From contig JBQTHP010000034.1 in assembly GCA_052389755.1 (NCBI GenBank), positions 1 to 13,629 of the forward strand: a stretch of DNA of 13,629 bases, written 5' to 3'. Positions 6,368-13,629 of the stretch are shown piece after piece. The DNA is from JBQTHP01 sp052389755. GTDB taxonomy: Bacteria; Pseudomonadota; Gammaproteobacteria; Steroidobacterales; Steroidobacteraceae. Position 1 is the stretch's first letter, and every line of letters begins with the position of its first letter. The position numbers and the translations under genes were made by a program. Under the pieces are notes generated by a model. The model ran no database searches and was not told where the DNA came from. It saw nothing but the letters and a program-made list of their open reading frames with translations.

Positions 6368-6758
6368 GGTTCCGTCTCCTTCGGTTCCGAGCCCACCGTG
6401 AGTGTGCACAGCGACGGTGACGGGGATGCGAACTTCGCGTTGCGGTGCTATGGCAGCGGGTTCTAGGCCTGCTGCGCGTGCATCTGCGTGGGTGTGGCCG
6501 AGGGCCAGGGCATCAACGCAACCCGGTCTGCGTTTCCGCCGCATGAATCAAGAGCACTCAGCGATTCTTTTCACTTAGCGTAAAGACGACGACTTCAATG
6601 CCGGCTGCTATCCGCAGCGCGCGGCACTGCAGGGTGCGGCGTCGCGGCCGCTGTATTTCGTTGCGAGCGGGGCACCCCCGCGAGTACATTGCGCGTACTA
6701 GAAGGCGTGCCGTCCAGGCGACCGCCTACATCCACAACAATCAGGGGAGAGGACTAAT
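6368..6758. other. Intergenic region upstream of the protease gene
   Basis: These 391 bases separate the divergent small-peptide gene and protease gene. No convincing gene is present. A possible sigma-70-type promoter for the protease is TTGCGA (6661-6666) and TACATT (6685-6690) with an 18-base spacer; the spacer contains a small inverted repeat (GCGGGG/CCCCGC, 6667-6681). This match is weak. The minus-strand promoter for the small peptide should lie in the left part but was not identified. Confidence 0.4.
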
Positions 6759-9746
6759 ATGCGTTACCGTTCGGCGCGGTCCTTCGTGGCGCTCGGTGCA
6801 CTCCCGCTCGTCTTTCTCGCGATATCTGCTGCGAGCGCGGGCAACTCGACAGAGAAGGCTTCGTACATCGTTCAGATGCTCGACCAGCCCGCCGTCGTCT
6901 ATGACGGCCGAATCTCCGGCCTCCCGGCGACGAAGCCGGCGAAGGGCAAGAAGATCGACCCGAACTCGGCCGACGTCAGAAAGTACGTCGGCTACCTCAA
7001 TGGCAAGCACGACCAAGCCCTCCGGAAAGCGGGAGGCGGGCAGAAACTCTACGACTACGGCTTCGTGTTCAACGGCTTCGCAGCCGTCCTCACCGAGGCG
7101 CAGGCCGAGAAACTCAAGACCATGAAAGACGTGGTCGCCGTGACTCCAGATACGACGGATCTCGTCGACACGTTCACCACACCGAATTTTCTCGGGCTCG
7201 CCGGGCCGAGCGGCTTCTGGGAGGCGACCGGCGCGGTAGGCGAGGATGTCATCATCGGCGATCTCGACACGGGCTTCTGGCCCGAGAACCCGGCCTATAG
7301 CGATCGCACGGGCACCAACCCGAACGGGAAGTCCGGCAAGCTCGGCTACCACCAGATTCCGGGCTGGCACGGCAAGTGCACCCCGGGCGAGGCCTTCAAC
7401 GCTTCGATGTGCAACCAGAAGGTCATCGGTGCGCAGGCCTTCTCCGCCGGAGCGCTCGCGGGCGGCGGCATTCCCGACTTCGAGTTTCTCTCGCCGCGTG
7501 ACTTCGACGGTCACGGCAGCCATACGGCCTCGACCGCGGGCGGGAACTTCGACACGGACACCGACGGGGACGCATTGGCCGCGGGTCTGACCTCGATCAA
7601 CGGCATCGCACCGCGAGCACGCCTGTCTATCTACAAGGTGTGCTGGGAGTTGCCCGACCTGAGCAACGCGTCGTGCACGTCGTCGGACCGCGTGGCCGCG
7701 GTGGACCAAGCCATCGCGGACGGTGTGGACGTCCTGAATCACTCGATCGGAGCCACCCGCACCAATTTCCTCGACCCGGTGATGGTTGCATTCTTCAACG
7801 CAGCCGCTTCCGGTGTGTTCGTCGCTGCATCCGCGGGGAACAGCGGACCGACCGTGAGCACCGTGGCGGCCCCGGGCCCGTGGCTGACGACGGTGGCCGC
7901 GAGCTCGCACAACCGTGCCGGCGCCGGCTCGGTCACGCTCGGCAACGGCGTGACATTGAATGGCTCGTCCTTCAACGCGACGAGCACCGGGCCGTTTCCC
8001 TTCATCGACTCCGTGAACGCCGGATTGGCCGGCGCCAATGCAACGAATGTGAGGCTCTGCTTCGCAGCGGTGGACAACGGCGGCGTGCCCGTCCTCGACT
8101 CGGCGAAGGTCGCCGGGAAGATCGTCCTGTGCGATCGCGGCGTTAACGCTCGCATCAACAAGAGCCTGGCGGTGCAAGAGGCCGGCGGCGTCGGAATGGT
8201 TCTGGTGAACACCACGCCGATCGGTACCAACGCCGATCTGCACTTCGTGCCGACGGTGCACCTCGAATCCACGGAGCGCGCGGCGGCCAAGGCCCATGCG
8301 GCGACGGTTGGGCCGACTGCAACTGTCAACGTCGCGACGATCAACTTCGGGGCTCCGGCTCCGGCTATCGCAGCCTTCTCGTCACGCGGCCCAAGCAACG
8401 CCGCGGGCGGCGACATCCTGAAGCCCGACGTCAGCGCTCCCGGCGTCGACATCCTGGCCAGCGTCGCGCCTCCGGGCACTGCTGACCGTAACTTCGACCT
8501 CATGAGCGGCACGTCGATGTCCTCGCCGCACGTGGCGGGTGCGGCCGCGCTACTCAAGGATCTGCATCCCGACTGGTCGCCGATGATGATCAAGTCGGCA
8601 CTGATGACCACGGGATCCGACCTGATCAGCGGCGCGAACGTATTCCACCAGGGCGCCGGGCACATCGATCTGACGAAGGCGGGGAATCCCGGGCTCGTCT
8701 ATGACTCCGGATCCGCCGACTGGATCCGATTCATCTGCGGCACGGGTCAGTTGACAGGCTCGCTCTGCACGACCTTTGGCACGATCGATCCGAGCGACCT
8801 GAATCAGGCGTCGATTGCGATCGGCGACCTCGCGGGGGCGCAGACGATCACCCGAACTGTGAAGAACGTTGGGTCGGCGAGTGAGACGTACACTGCGGCC
8901 GTCAGCGGCCTCACTGGGCTCACGGTTGTTGTCAACCCGAGCACTTTCACGATTGCGCCTGGTGCAAGTCAGACATACACGGTCGCGTTCACCCGCACGA
9001 CTGCCGCGTTGGCCGCTTACACGACCGGCTTCCTGACATGGAACGGGAGCGGCGGCCACAAGGTCCGCAGCCCGGTGGCAATCCGGCCGGTCGCCGTCGC
9101 TGCACCTGCAGAGGTGACGTTCAACACGGCAACGGGTCCGGTGAGCTGGCAAGTCAAGACCGGCTTCGCCGGCACGCTCGGCACCGCCGTTCGCGGCCTC
9201 GTCGCAGCGACGACGACGCCGTACACGGTTGCGCAGGATCCGGATCAGAACTTCGATCAGGCGGATCCGACGGGGACGTTCAGCAAGTCGTCGGTCACGA
9301 TTCCCGCGGGGTCGAGGCTGTACCGCGTCGGCATCTACGAAGATGCGATCACGCCGGCCGGCACCGACCTCGATCTCTTCGTGTTCCAGGGCACGACCCT
9401 TGTCGGGGTCAGCGCGGACGGCGATTCAAATGAGGAGGTCACCTTCACGTTCGCGGAACCGAGCGGCAACGCGAATCCGATCACCCTGACGGTGTACGTG
9501 CACGGCTTCGACACCCAGGGCCCGTCGGCGAGCGGCACGCTCTTCGAGTGGGTGCTCGGCGCGACTAGCGCCGGCAACACGACGATCGCCATATTGCCGA
9601 ATGCGACGGCCACGATCGGCGGGTCGAAGACGATCCAGGCGACGTTCAGCGGACTGGCCCCGGCTACGCGGTACCTGGGCACGGTCCGATACGACGACGG
9701 CGCGGTCGTGCGCGCGCAGACGATCCTGCGCGTGAACACGCCGTAG
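6759..9746 (+). CDS. Secreted subtilisin-family (S8) serine protease with PA insert
   Basis: A 995-residue exported endopeptidase. GGGGAGAGG precedes the ATG at good distance. Order: signal peptide 1-27 (cleavage after SAASA); inhibitor I9-type propeptide about 34-135 (YIVQML, then NGFAAVLTEAQAEKL, VVAVTPD); S8 catalytic domain about 160-640 with D170 (GDLDTG), H252 (DGHGSHTAST), oxyanion N361 (ASAGNSGP) and nucleophile S586 (GTSMSSPHVAGAAALL), so the triad is complete. A PA domain is inserted at about 430-530 (KVAGKIVLCDRG, QEAGGVGMVLVN). After 680 comes a fibronectin-III-like domain (ITRTVKNVGSASETYT, FTIAPGASQTYTV), then a PPC-like beta domain (about 790-935) and a short terminal segment. 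The propeptide/S8-PA/Fn3 order is the same as in plant cucumisin-type subtilases and some bacterial relatives. It is probably released to the periplasm or medium to degrade proteins. Monocistronic, ending at a perfect terminator. Confidence 0.95.
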   Translation: MRYRSARSFVALGALPLVFLAISAASAGNSTEKASYIVQMLDQPAVVYDGRISGLPATKPAKGKKIDPNSADVRKYVGYLNGKHDQALRKAGGGQKLYDYGFVFNGFAAVLTEAQAEKLKTMKDVVAVTPDTTDLVDTFTTPNFLGLAGPSGFWEATGAVGEDVIIGDLDTGFWPENPAYSDRTGTNPNGKSGKLGYHQIPGWHGKCTPGEAFNASMCNQKVIGAQAFSAGALAGGGIPDFEFLSPRDFDGHGSHTASTAGGNFDTDTDGDALAAGLTSINGIAPRARLSIYKVCWELPDLSNASCTSSDRVAAVDQAIADGVDVLNHSIGATRTNFLDPVMVAFFNAAASGVFVAASAGNSGPTVSTVAAPGPWLTTVAASSHNRAGAGSVTLGNGVTLNGSSFNATSTGPFPFIDSVNAGLAGANATNVRLCFAAVDNGGVPVLDSAKVAGKIVLCDRGVNARINKSLAVQEAGGVGMVLVNTTPIGTNADLHFVPTVHLESTERAAAKAHAATVGPTATVNVATINFGAPAPAIAAFSSRGPSNAAGGDILKPDVSAPGVDILASVAPPGTADRNFDLMSGTSMSSPHVAGAAALLKDLHPDWSPMMIKSALMTTGSDLISGANVFHQGAGHIDLTKAGNPGLVYDSGSADWIRFICGTGQLTGSLCTTFGTIDPSDLNQASIAIGDLAGAQTITRTVKNVGSASETYTAAVSGLTGLTVVVNPSTFTIAPGASQTYTVAFTRTTAALAAYTTGFLTWNGSGGHKVRSPVAIRPVAVAAPAEVTFNTATGPVSWQVKTGFAGTLGTAVRGLVAATTTPYTVAQDPDQNFDQADPTGTFSKSSVTIPAGSRLYRVGIYEDAITPAGTDLDLFVFQGTTLVGVSADGDSNEEVTFTFAEPSGNANPITLTVYVHGFDTQGPSASGTLFEWVLGATSAGNTTIAILPNATATIGGSKTIQATFSGLAPATRYLGTVRYDDGAVVRAQTILRVNTP

Positions 9747-9767
9747 CGCAGGGATAGGCCGAAAGCC

Positions 9768-9802
9768 ACGCGAGGGGCCGGCGAAAAGCCGGCCCCTCGC
9801 GT
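9768..9802 (+). terminator. Perfect 15-bp hairpin terminator after the protease gene
   Basis: ACGCGAGGGGCCGGC (9768-9782) and its exact complement (9788-9802) enclose the loop GAAAA, 22 bases after the protease stop. The following T-tract is weak (TTCGCTGT). The very stable stem and position support transcription termination of the protease gene and separation from the cupredoxin gene. Confidence 0.8.
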
Positions 9803-9896
9803 TCGCTGTCAGTTGAAGACCGCAAACTCGGTGGACGCAGACAGCAGTACGCTGCAGAAGCAAAAAAGCAAGCAGAGAAAGTCTCGCAGTTTCCCC

Positions 9897-9905
9897 AAAG
9901 GAGGG
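9897..9905 (+). promoter_or_regulatory. Strong ribosome binding site fixing the GTG start of the cupredoxin
   Basis: AAAGGAGGG is a near-perfect match to the 16S rRNA tail and lies five bases before GTG at 9911. This supports GTG 9911 over the in-frame ATG at 9926, which would be 20 bases away. Confidence 0.75.
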
Positions 9906-9910
9906 TTCAA

Positions 9911-10489
9911 GTGGATACGACAAGAATGGCATCGACCTTGACCAAATCCGCGATCCTCGTTTGCCTCGCGGTCGTCGCGCCGCCGGGAATCGCCGATGAC
10001 GATGATGACGACAAAAGGCGATCGAGCGTGACCGTCTCGTTCGGCCGAGGTCTCAATACGGCGCAACCCGGCAATCCGGTTAATCACGCGATTCTGCCGA
10101 ACGAGATCAAGGTTAAGGTGGGCGGCGTCGTGGACTTCGGAGTCGCCGGGTTTCACGACATCATCATCTTCAAACCCGGCGTGAAGTTGGATGATCTGAT
10201 AAATGCTGGTGGTGGACAGTTTCCCTTGTTCCCGCCAATCTTCGTGTTACCGCCGGACCCGGCAGTGCCGCTGCCTGCCAATGTCGCCTTCCTCGCTGAC
10301 AAGATCTATTACCGCGGGATCAATCCCGCCGGGGGCCCACTCGCAACGCCGACGGTAGGCAATCCGGGCAATGACTCGAATCGCAGCGAACCGGTCGCGT
10401 TCCTGGAGAAGGGTACATACCTGGTGATTTGCAATGTCCGCCCGCACTTACTCGATGGCATGTTTGCACACGTGAAGGTGCGCAACTGA
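9911..10489 (+). CDS. Secreted cupredoxin (plastocyanin-like copper protein)
   Basis: A 192-residue exported blue-copper-type protein. GTG 9911 gives an N-terminal hydrophobic segment (about residues 10-24, SAILVCLAVVAPP) followed by a run of six aspartates (29-34) and KRR. The beta-sandwich core has VKVGGVVDFGVAGFHDIIIF with H82, and the C-terminal loop ICNVRPHLLDGMFAHVKV supplies C174, H179 and M184: the spacing C-x4-H-x4-M and an upstream His make a complete type-1 copper site. Such proteins carry single electrons in the periplasm or bind copper. About 90 residues lie between the first His and the Cys, with a Pro/Gly-rich stretch (about 100-155), which is longer than in plastocyanin. No electron-transfer partner is adjacent. 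Redox partner and role unknown. Confidence 0.85.
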   Translation: MDTTRMASTLTKSAILVCLAVVAPPGIADDDDDDKRRSSVTVSFGRGLNTAQPGNPVNHAILPNEIKVKVGGVVDFGVAGFHDIIIFKPGVKLDDLINAGGGQFPLFPPIFVLPPDPAVPLPANVAFLADKIYYRGINPAGGPLATPTVGNPGNDSNRSEPVAFLEKGTYLVICNVRPHLLDGMFAHVKVRN

Positions 10490-10526
10490 GCCAACGACGT
10501 TAACTGTATGGCCTTGCCATCGAGAA

Positions 10527-10551
10527 CAAGGGGAGCCAAGCGCTCCCCTTG
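10527..10551. terminator. Likely bidirectional terminator between cupredoxin and sigma factor genes
   Basis: CAAGGGGAGC (10527-10536) and GCTCCCCTTG (10542-10551) form a ten-bp stem with a five-base loop. Downstream runs are GTTGCGTCT on the plus strand and TTCTCG on the minus strand. It lies between two convergent genes and can serve both. Confidence 0.7.
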
Positions 10552-10633
10552 GTTGCGTCTGACGTGTTCGTCCTGCTGCACGCGGCAGCATCGTTAGGAC
10601 CGTGAACGAGTCCGTCGTGTCGCGGCCATACCG

Positions 10634-11890
10634 TCATCGCAGCGCCTCGCTCAGTCGCGCTGCGCGCATCAACAGGTAGTTTCTCTCCGGAACGCTCGTC
10701 GTCTTCCCTGCGGCCGCGCGATAGAGCGCGACCGCAGACTCGCGTTCGCCGGCGCGCTCGAGGAGATGCGCACGCACCGCATCCAGGCGATGGTTCCTGC
10801 TCAGCCGGTCGTCGTCGTCCAGCGATGTCAGCAGCTCGAGCCCCGCACGCGGACCGTGCACCATTGCGGTTGCGATCGCGCGGTTGAGGACCACCATTGG
10901 ATTGTCGGACATCCGCTCCAGCACGCTATACAGCGCAAGGATCTGCGGCCAGTCGGTATCCTCGCCCCGCGCCGCCTCATCGTGTACAGCCGCGATCGCC
11001 GCCTGCAACTGATACTCGCCGAGCGATCCTTTCGATAGCGCTGCGCCGACGAGCGCGACGCCTTCGGCGATCGCTTCGCCGTTCCACAACGCTCGGTCCT
11101 GCTCATCGAGCGGGATCAACTCGCCGCCGGGTCCCGTGCGCGCCGCGCGGCGTGCGTCGGTCAAGAGCATCAGCGCGAGCAAGCCCGCGACCTCTCCGTC
11201 GGCGGGCAGCAGTTTGTGAACCGCGCGCGTCAGGCGTATCGCTTCGTTCGACAGGTCGGTGCGATGCAACTCAGGTCCGGAGCTCGTCGTGTAGCCTTCG
11301 TTGAAAACCAGGTAGAGCACGTGCAGCACCGAGCTCAACCGCTGTGCACGCTCTTCGGCGTCGGGCATGCGGAACGGCACGCGCGAGGTCTTGATGCTCT
11401 CCTTCGCCCGGCTGATCCGCTGCGCCATCGTCGACTCGGGAACGAGAAATGCCTTCGCGATCTCGGCCGTCGTCAGGCCGCCGACCGCGCGCAGCGTCAC
11501 TGCAATCGCGGATGCAGACGAGAGTGCGGGGTGGCAGCACATGAACAGCAGGACGAGCGTGTCGTCGGGATCGATCTCCGGCTCGCCATACGCCGCAGGC
11601 GCGACGACGACGGGCATCTCGGCGGCCACGGCGGTCTCACGGTTCCGGCGCGAGATCTCGCTGCGGACGTGATCGGTCATTCGTCGCAGCGCCACCTGGA
11701 TGAGCCAGCCGCGGGGGTTGTCCGGGATGCCATCGCGCGGCCATTGAGCAGCCGCGGCGATCAGCGCTTCCTGCACGGCGTCCTCGCTCGCGGCGAAGTC
11801 GCGGAATCGCCGGACCACCGCCCCGAGCACCTGCGGCGCAAGGTCACGCAGCAGATGCTCGGCACGGATGTCGAGGGACGGGGACGTCAC
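10634..11890 (-). CDS. ECF42-type RNA polymerase sigma factor with C-terminal DUF6596/TPR-like extension
   Basis: A 418-residue sigma factor of the extracytoplasmic-function class, group 42. Region 2 is at about 10-80 (FAASEDAVQEALIAAAAQWP, GWLIQVALRRMTDHVR) and region 4 at about 112-167 (GGLTTAEIAKAFLVPESTMA, then QRISRAKESIK, the DNA-reading helix-turn-helix). The long extension begins with VLYLVFNEGYTTSSG (192-205), the hallmark of DUF6596, and ends in a helical, TPR-like part (about 330-410). ECF42 factors are not controlled by a classical anti-sigma factor; the extension is thought to regulate them, and they sit next to YCII/DGPF proteins, as here. The GTG start at 11890 overlaps the TGA of the YCII gene by four bases (GTGA), so translation is coupled. 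It should direct RNA polymerase to a small set of promoters, often including that of the YCII gene. Confidence 0.93.
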   Translation of the reverse strand: MTSPSLDIRAEHLLRDLAPQVLGAVVRRFRDFAASEDAVQEALIAAAAQWPRDGIPDNPRGWLIQVALRRMTDHVRSEISRRNRETAVAAEMPVVVAPAAYGEPEIDPDDTLVLLFMCCHPALSSASAIAVTLRAVGGLTTAEIAKAFLVPESTMAQRISRAKESIKTSRVPFRMPDAEERAQRLSSVLHVLYLVFNEGYTTSSGPELHRTDLSNEAIRLTRAVHKLLPADGEVAGLLALMLLTDARRAARTGPGGELIPLDEQDRALWNGEAIAEGVALVGAALSKGSLGEYQLQAAIAAVHDEAARGEDTDWPQILALYSVLERMSDNPMVVLNRAIATAMVHGPRAGLELLTSLDDDDRLSRNHRLDAVRAHLLERAGERESAVALYRAAAGKTTSVPERNYLLMRAARLSEALR

Positions 11891-12282
11891 CCGAGGTCTG
11901 TTGGCGGCCCGCTCATGACCTCGCGGACCTCAATCGCCATGTTGAGCGGCTCGCCGGCGGTGCCAGGGGCGGCCGAGGCTTCCGCGGCGATCTGATACGC
12001 ACGGTCGGGGCTGCCGACGTCCACGATCCAATAGCCGGCGAGGAATTCCTTGGATTCGGGAAAGACGCCGTCGGTAATCGGCTTCCTGTCCTTACCGGCG
12101 CGGACGAGCTTCGCCTGGACCGGTGACGCCAGCCCTTCGGCGCCCACCAACTCGCCAGCGGCGCCGAGCTTCTTGCTGAAGTTGATCATGAAGGCGATAT
12201 GCGCCTCGATGTCCTTCTTCGACCAGCTCATGAACTGGGTGTAGCCATTGCGCGGGCAGTTCATCATCAACATGTACTTCAT
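11887..12282 (-). CDS. YCII-related (DGPF-type) protein, partner of the ECF42 sigma factor
   Basis: A 131-residue cytoplasmic protein of the YCII/DGPF family. The start at 12282 has AAGGA nine bases upstream and gives the typical opening MKYMLMMNC; an in-frame start at 12390 would add unlikely residues. Motifs are RAGKDRKPITDGVFPESKEF (62-81) and LAGYWIVDVGSPDRAYQIAA (81-100). In most relatives the motif is DGPF; here it is DGVF at residues 71-74. Family members have a ferredoxin-like fold and are assumed to be small enzymes or ligand-binding proteins; the reaction is not known for this type. It is the first gene of a two-gene operon with the sigma factor and overlaps it by four bases. Its own promoter may be an ECF42 target, but I could not define the motif. 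Confidence 0.9.
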   Translation of the reverse strand: MKYMLMMNCPRNGYTQFMSWSKKDIEAHIAFMINFSKKLGAAGELVGAEGLASPVQAKLVRAGKDRKPITDGVFPESKEFLAGYWIVDVGSPDRAYQIAAEASAAPGTAGEPLNMAIEVREVMSGPPTDLG

Positions 12283-12388
12283 GGCGTCTGATCCTTGTTC
12301 ACTCGAGCGCCCCGGGAATGGGTCCGCTTTCAGGGGTAAGTCGGAGCCGGGGATGTGTTTTCGACATTGCTCATTGTGGAATGAATCC

Positions 12389-12758
12389 ATGAGAAAGATC
12401 GCACTGTTCGGCGCCGCGGCTTCGGCCTTCGGCTTATGGTCGGGTCTGGCATCTTGCCGGTGCCGGGATCACGACGCAGCGTGCAATCGTCGAAGAAATC
12501 GAGCAGCAGATCGGACGCCCGCTTCGCGTGCGCGTCGCCAGCAAGACGATGCTTCGACTGATCGGCGTGTTCAACCCTTTCATGCGCGAGATGGTCGAAA
12601 TGCACTATCTCCTCACCAATCCGGTGTTGATGGATGACAGTGCGCTGCAGAAGCTCATCGGGCCGGTACACAAGACGCCGTATAAAGAAGGCGTGCGCCA
12701 ATGCCTGGCGGCCGTTCGGGGCGGCAAGGTCCAAGCGCGAGTTGAGCCGCCACCCTGA
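12389..12758 (+). pseudogene. Remnant of an NAD(P)-dependent epimerase/NmrA-like gene, middle deleted
   Basis: From the ATG at 12389, frame 2 reads MRKIALFGAA, the usual beginning of a Rossmann-fold NAD(P) epimerase. From about 12426 the homologous reading is in frame 3: SAYGRVWHLAGAGITTQRAI, then VEEIEQQIG, LRLIGVFNPFMREMVEMHYL, DDSALQKLIG and KTPYKEGVRQCLAA, ending at 12758. This second part is the C-terminal region of the same family (family length about 300 residues; here about 120 remain). The simplest explanation is a deletion of roughly 180-200 codons with a net frame change at about 12415-12430. The cofactor loop after GAA is lost, so the product cannot be active. It lies divergent from the YCII/ECF42 pair and ends six bases from the stop of the convergent aldo/keto reductase gene. 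Confidence 0.7.
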
Positions 12759-12764
12759 TCGTCC

Positions 12765-13629
12765 TCAGGGTGCAATCAACGCCAACATCGATTCGCCGTA
12801 ACGCCGCCCCGCTACTGCGTCGCGCGGAAAGATGGCGTCGAGGGTCGCGAGCTCGTCCGGCTGCAGCGCGATCTCTACTGCCCCGAGATTCTCCTCCAGA
12901 TACGCACGGCGCTTGGTGCCGGGGATCGGCACGACGTTCTCGCCACGCGCCAGTACCCAGGCGAGGGCGAGCTGACCGGGCGTACACCCCTTGACTTGCG
13001 CCAGGCGCTTGACTTCCTCAACCAGCCTCAGGTTGTGAGCGAAATTCTCGCCCTGGAATCGCGGATTGTTCCGTCGGAAGTCGTCGGCGCCGAAATCGTC
13101 GGGCGAGCGGATCGCTCCGGTGAGGAAGCCACGGCCCAGCGGACTGAACGGTACGAACCCGATTCCAAGGCGGTGACACGCTTCGAGCGCGCCATTGTCT
13201 TCGGGATCCCGCGTCCACAGGGAATATTCGCTTTGCAGCGCAGTGATCGGATGTACGGCGTTCGCCCGCTCCAGTGTTATCGGCCCGACTTCCGACAGGC
13301 CGAGATGCCGCACCTTACCGGCCTGCACCAATTCCGCCATGGCGCCCACGGTGTCCTCGATCGGCACCTCGGAATCGACACGATGCAGGTAGTACAGATC
13401 GATCGTCTCGACGCCCAGTCGGCGGAGGCTTGCGTCGCACGCGCGCTGCACGTATTCGGGCCGGCCGTCGATCTCACGCCGACCACCGTCATCCGGATCG
13501 CTCACGAAACCGAACTTGGTGGCGAGCACCACTTCCGTGCGACGCTCGCGGACCGCGCGCCCGACCAGGAGCTCGTTCGTGTGCGGCCCGTAGATGTCAG
13601 CCGTGTCGAGGAAATTCAGCCCGAGATCA
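12765..13629 (-). CDS. Aldo/keto reductase, N-terminus beyond the right edge
   Basis: NADPH-dependent reduction of aldehydes or ketones to alcohols in the cytoplasm; substrate unknown. The frame is open to the window edge (first full codon at 13628), and 287 residues are visible; the family is about 320-340, so roughly 40 residues are missing. The catalytic tetrad is complete: D8 and Y13 in FLDTADIYG, K38 in LATKFG and H82 in LYYLHR (numbered from the first visible residue). GFVPFSPLGRGFLTG and VVPIPGTKRRAYLEENLGAV, the latter the cofactor-phosphate binding loop, are typical of the YajO/PLPBP-like potassium-channel-beta and AKR11-13 type group. The GTG at 13532 is not a real start because it would lose D8 and Y13. 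The stop at 12765 is six bases from the end of the epimerase remnant on the other strand. Confidence 0.95.
   Translation of the reverse strand, partial: DLGLNFLDTADIYGPHTNELLVGRAVRERRTEVVLATKFGFVSDPDDGGRREIDGRPEYVQRACDASLRRLGVETIDLYYLHRVDSEVPIEDTVGAMAELVQAGKVRHLGLSEVGPITLERANAVHPITALQSEYSLWTRDPEDNGALEACHRLGIGFVPFSPLGRGFLTGAIRSPDDFGADDFRRNNPRFQGENFAHNLRLVEEVKRLAQVKGCTPGQLALAWVLARGENVVPIPGTKRRAYLEENLGAVEIALQPDELATLDAIFPRDAVAGRRYGESMLALIAP

Noticed and set aside
6741..8297. 518-residue open frame on the minus strand inside the protease gene
   Set aside because: It is the antisense shadow of a GC-rich gene: composition is Arg/Ala/Val-rich with no family motif, while the plus strand encodes a complete S8 protease.
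10766..11038. Short plus-strand frames opposite the sigma factor C-terminus
   Set aside because: No start context and composition typical of antisense to GC-rich coding sequence.
11216..11995. 259-residue plus-strand frame opposite the sigma factor and YCII genes
   Set aside because: Antisense shadow; Arg/His-rich with no motif, while the opposite strand encodes a well-defined ECF42/YCII pair.
12330..12734. 134-residue minus-strand frame opposite the epimerase remnant
   Set aside because: No ribosome binding site or motif; the plus strand shows clear epimerase homology in the same place.

Overview
The window is GC-rich bacterial chromosome. Tight spacing, purine-rich ribosome binding sites, frequent GTG starts, Sec signal peptides, a lipobox and a group-42 extracytoplasmic-function (ECF42) sigma factor fit a high-GC Pseudomonadota (gamma or beta). 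This is inference: no rRNA or species marker is present. No phage, insertion sequence, CRISPR or complete tRNA was found.

Layout. 1-1259 (+) is the 3' part of a W/Y/G-rich DUF6600-type envelope protein that runs off the left edge. 1260-1643 is non-coding, with two adjacent hairpins and a possible ABC-ATPase scrap. 1644-2285 (+) is uracil phosphoribosyltransferase (upp). It converges on a secreted amidase-signature hydrolase at 2282-3997 (-), and the two stop codons share one CTAG palindrome. 3998-4428 is non-coding and carries a tRNA-3'-end-like sequence directly followed by a strong intrinsic terminator. 4429-5469 (-) is an unrecognised lipoprotein. 5470-5903 holds only doubtful or fragmentary coding signals. 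5904-6158 (-) is a stand-alone ACT-domain protein. Its leader folds into a strong hairpin, and a 23-residue membrane peptide with a GTG start (6296-6367, -) lies further upstream.

6759-9746 (+) is a large secreted subtilisin-family (S8) protease with inhibitor propeptide, PA insert and C-terminal beta domains, ending at a perfect 15-bp terminator. 9911-10489 (+) is a secreted cupredoxin with a complete type-1 copper ligand set. 10634-12282 (-) is the YCII-family/ECF42 sigma pair, overlapping by 4 nt. Divergent from it is a short remnant of an NAD(P)-dependent epimerase (12389-12758, +) that has lost its middle. 12765 to the right edge (-) is an aldo/keto reductase missing its N-terminus.

Functionally this is a mixed housekeeping and accessory region: pyrimidine salvage (upp), several exported proteins (amidase, lipoprotein, protease, cupredoxin, DUF6600 protein) and one regulatory pair (YCII/ECF42). 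No obvious multi-gene pathway or defence system is present. The points most worth following are the tRNA-like tail, the structured leader of the ACT gene, the 23-residue peptide, the shared stop palindrome and the decaying epimerase next to the ECF42 pair.
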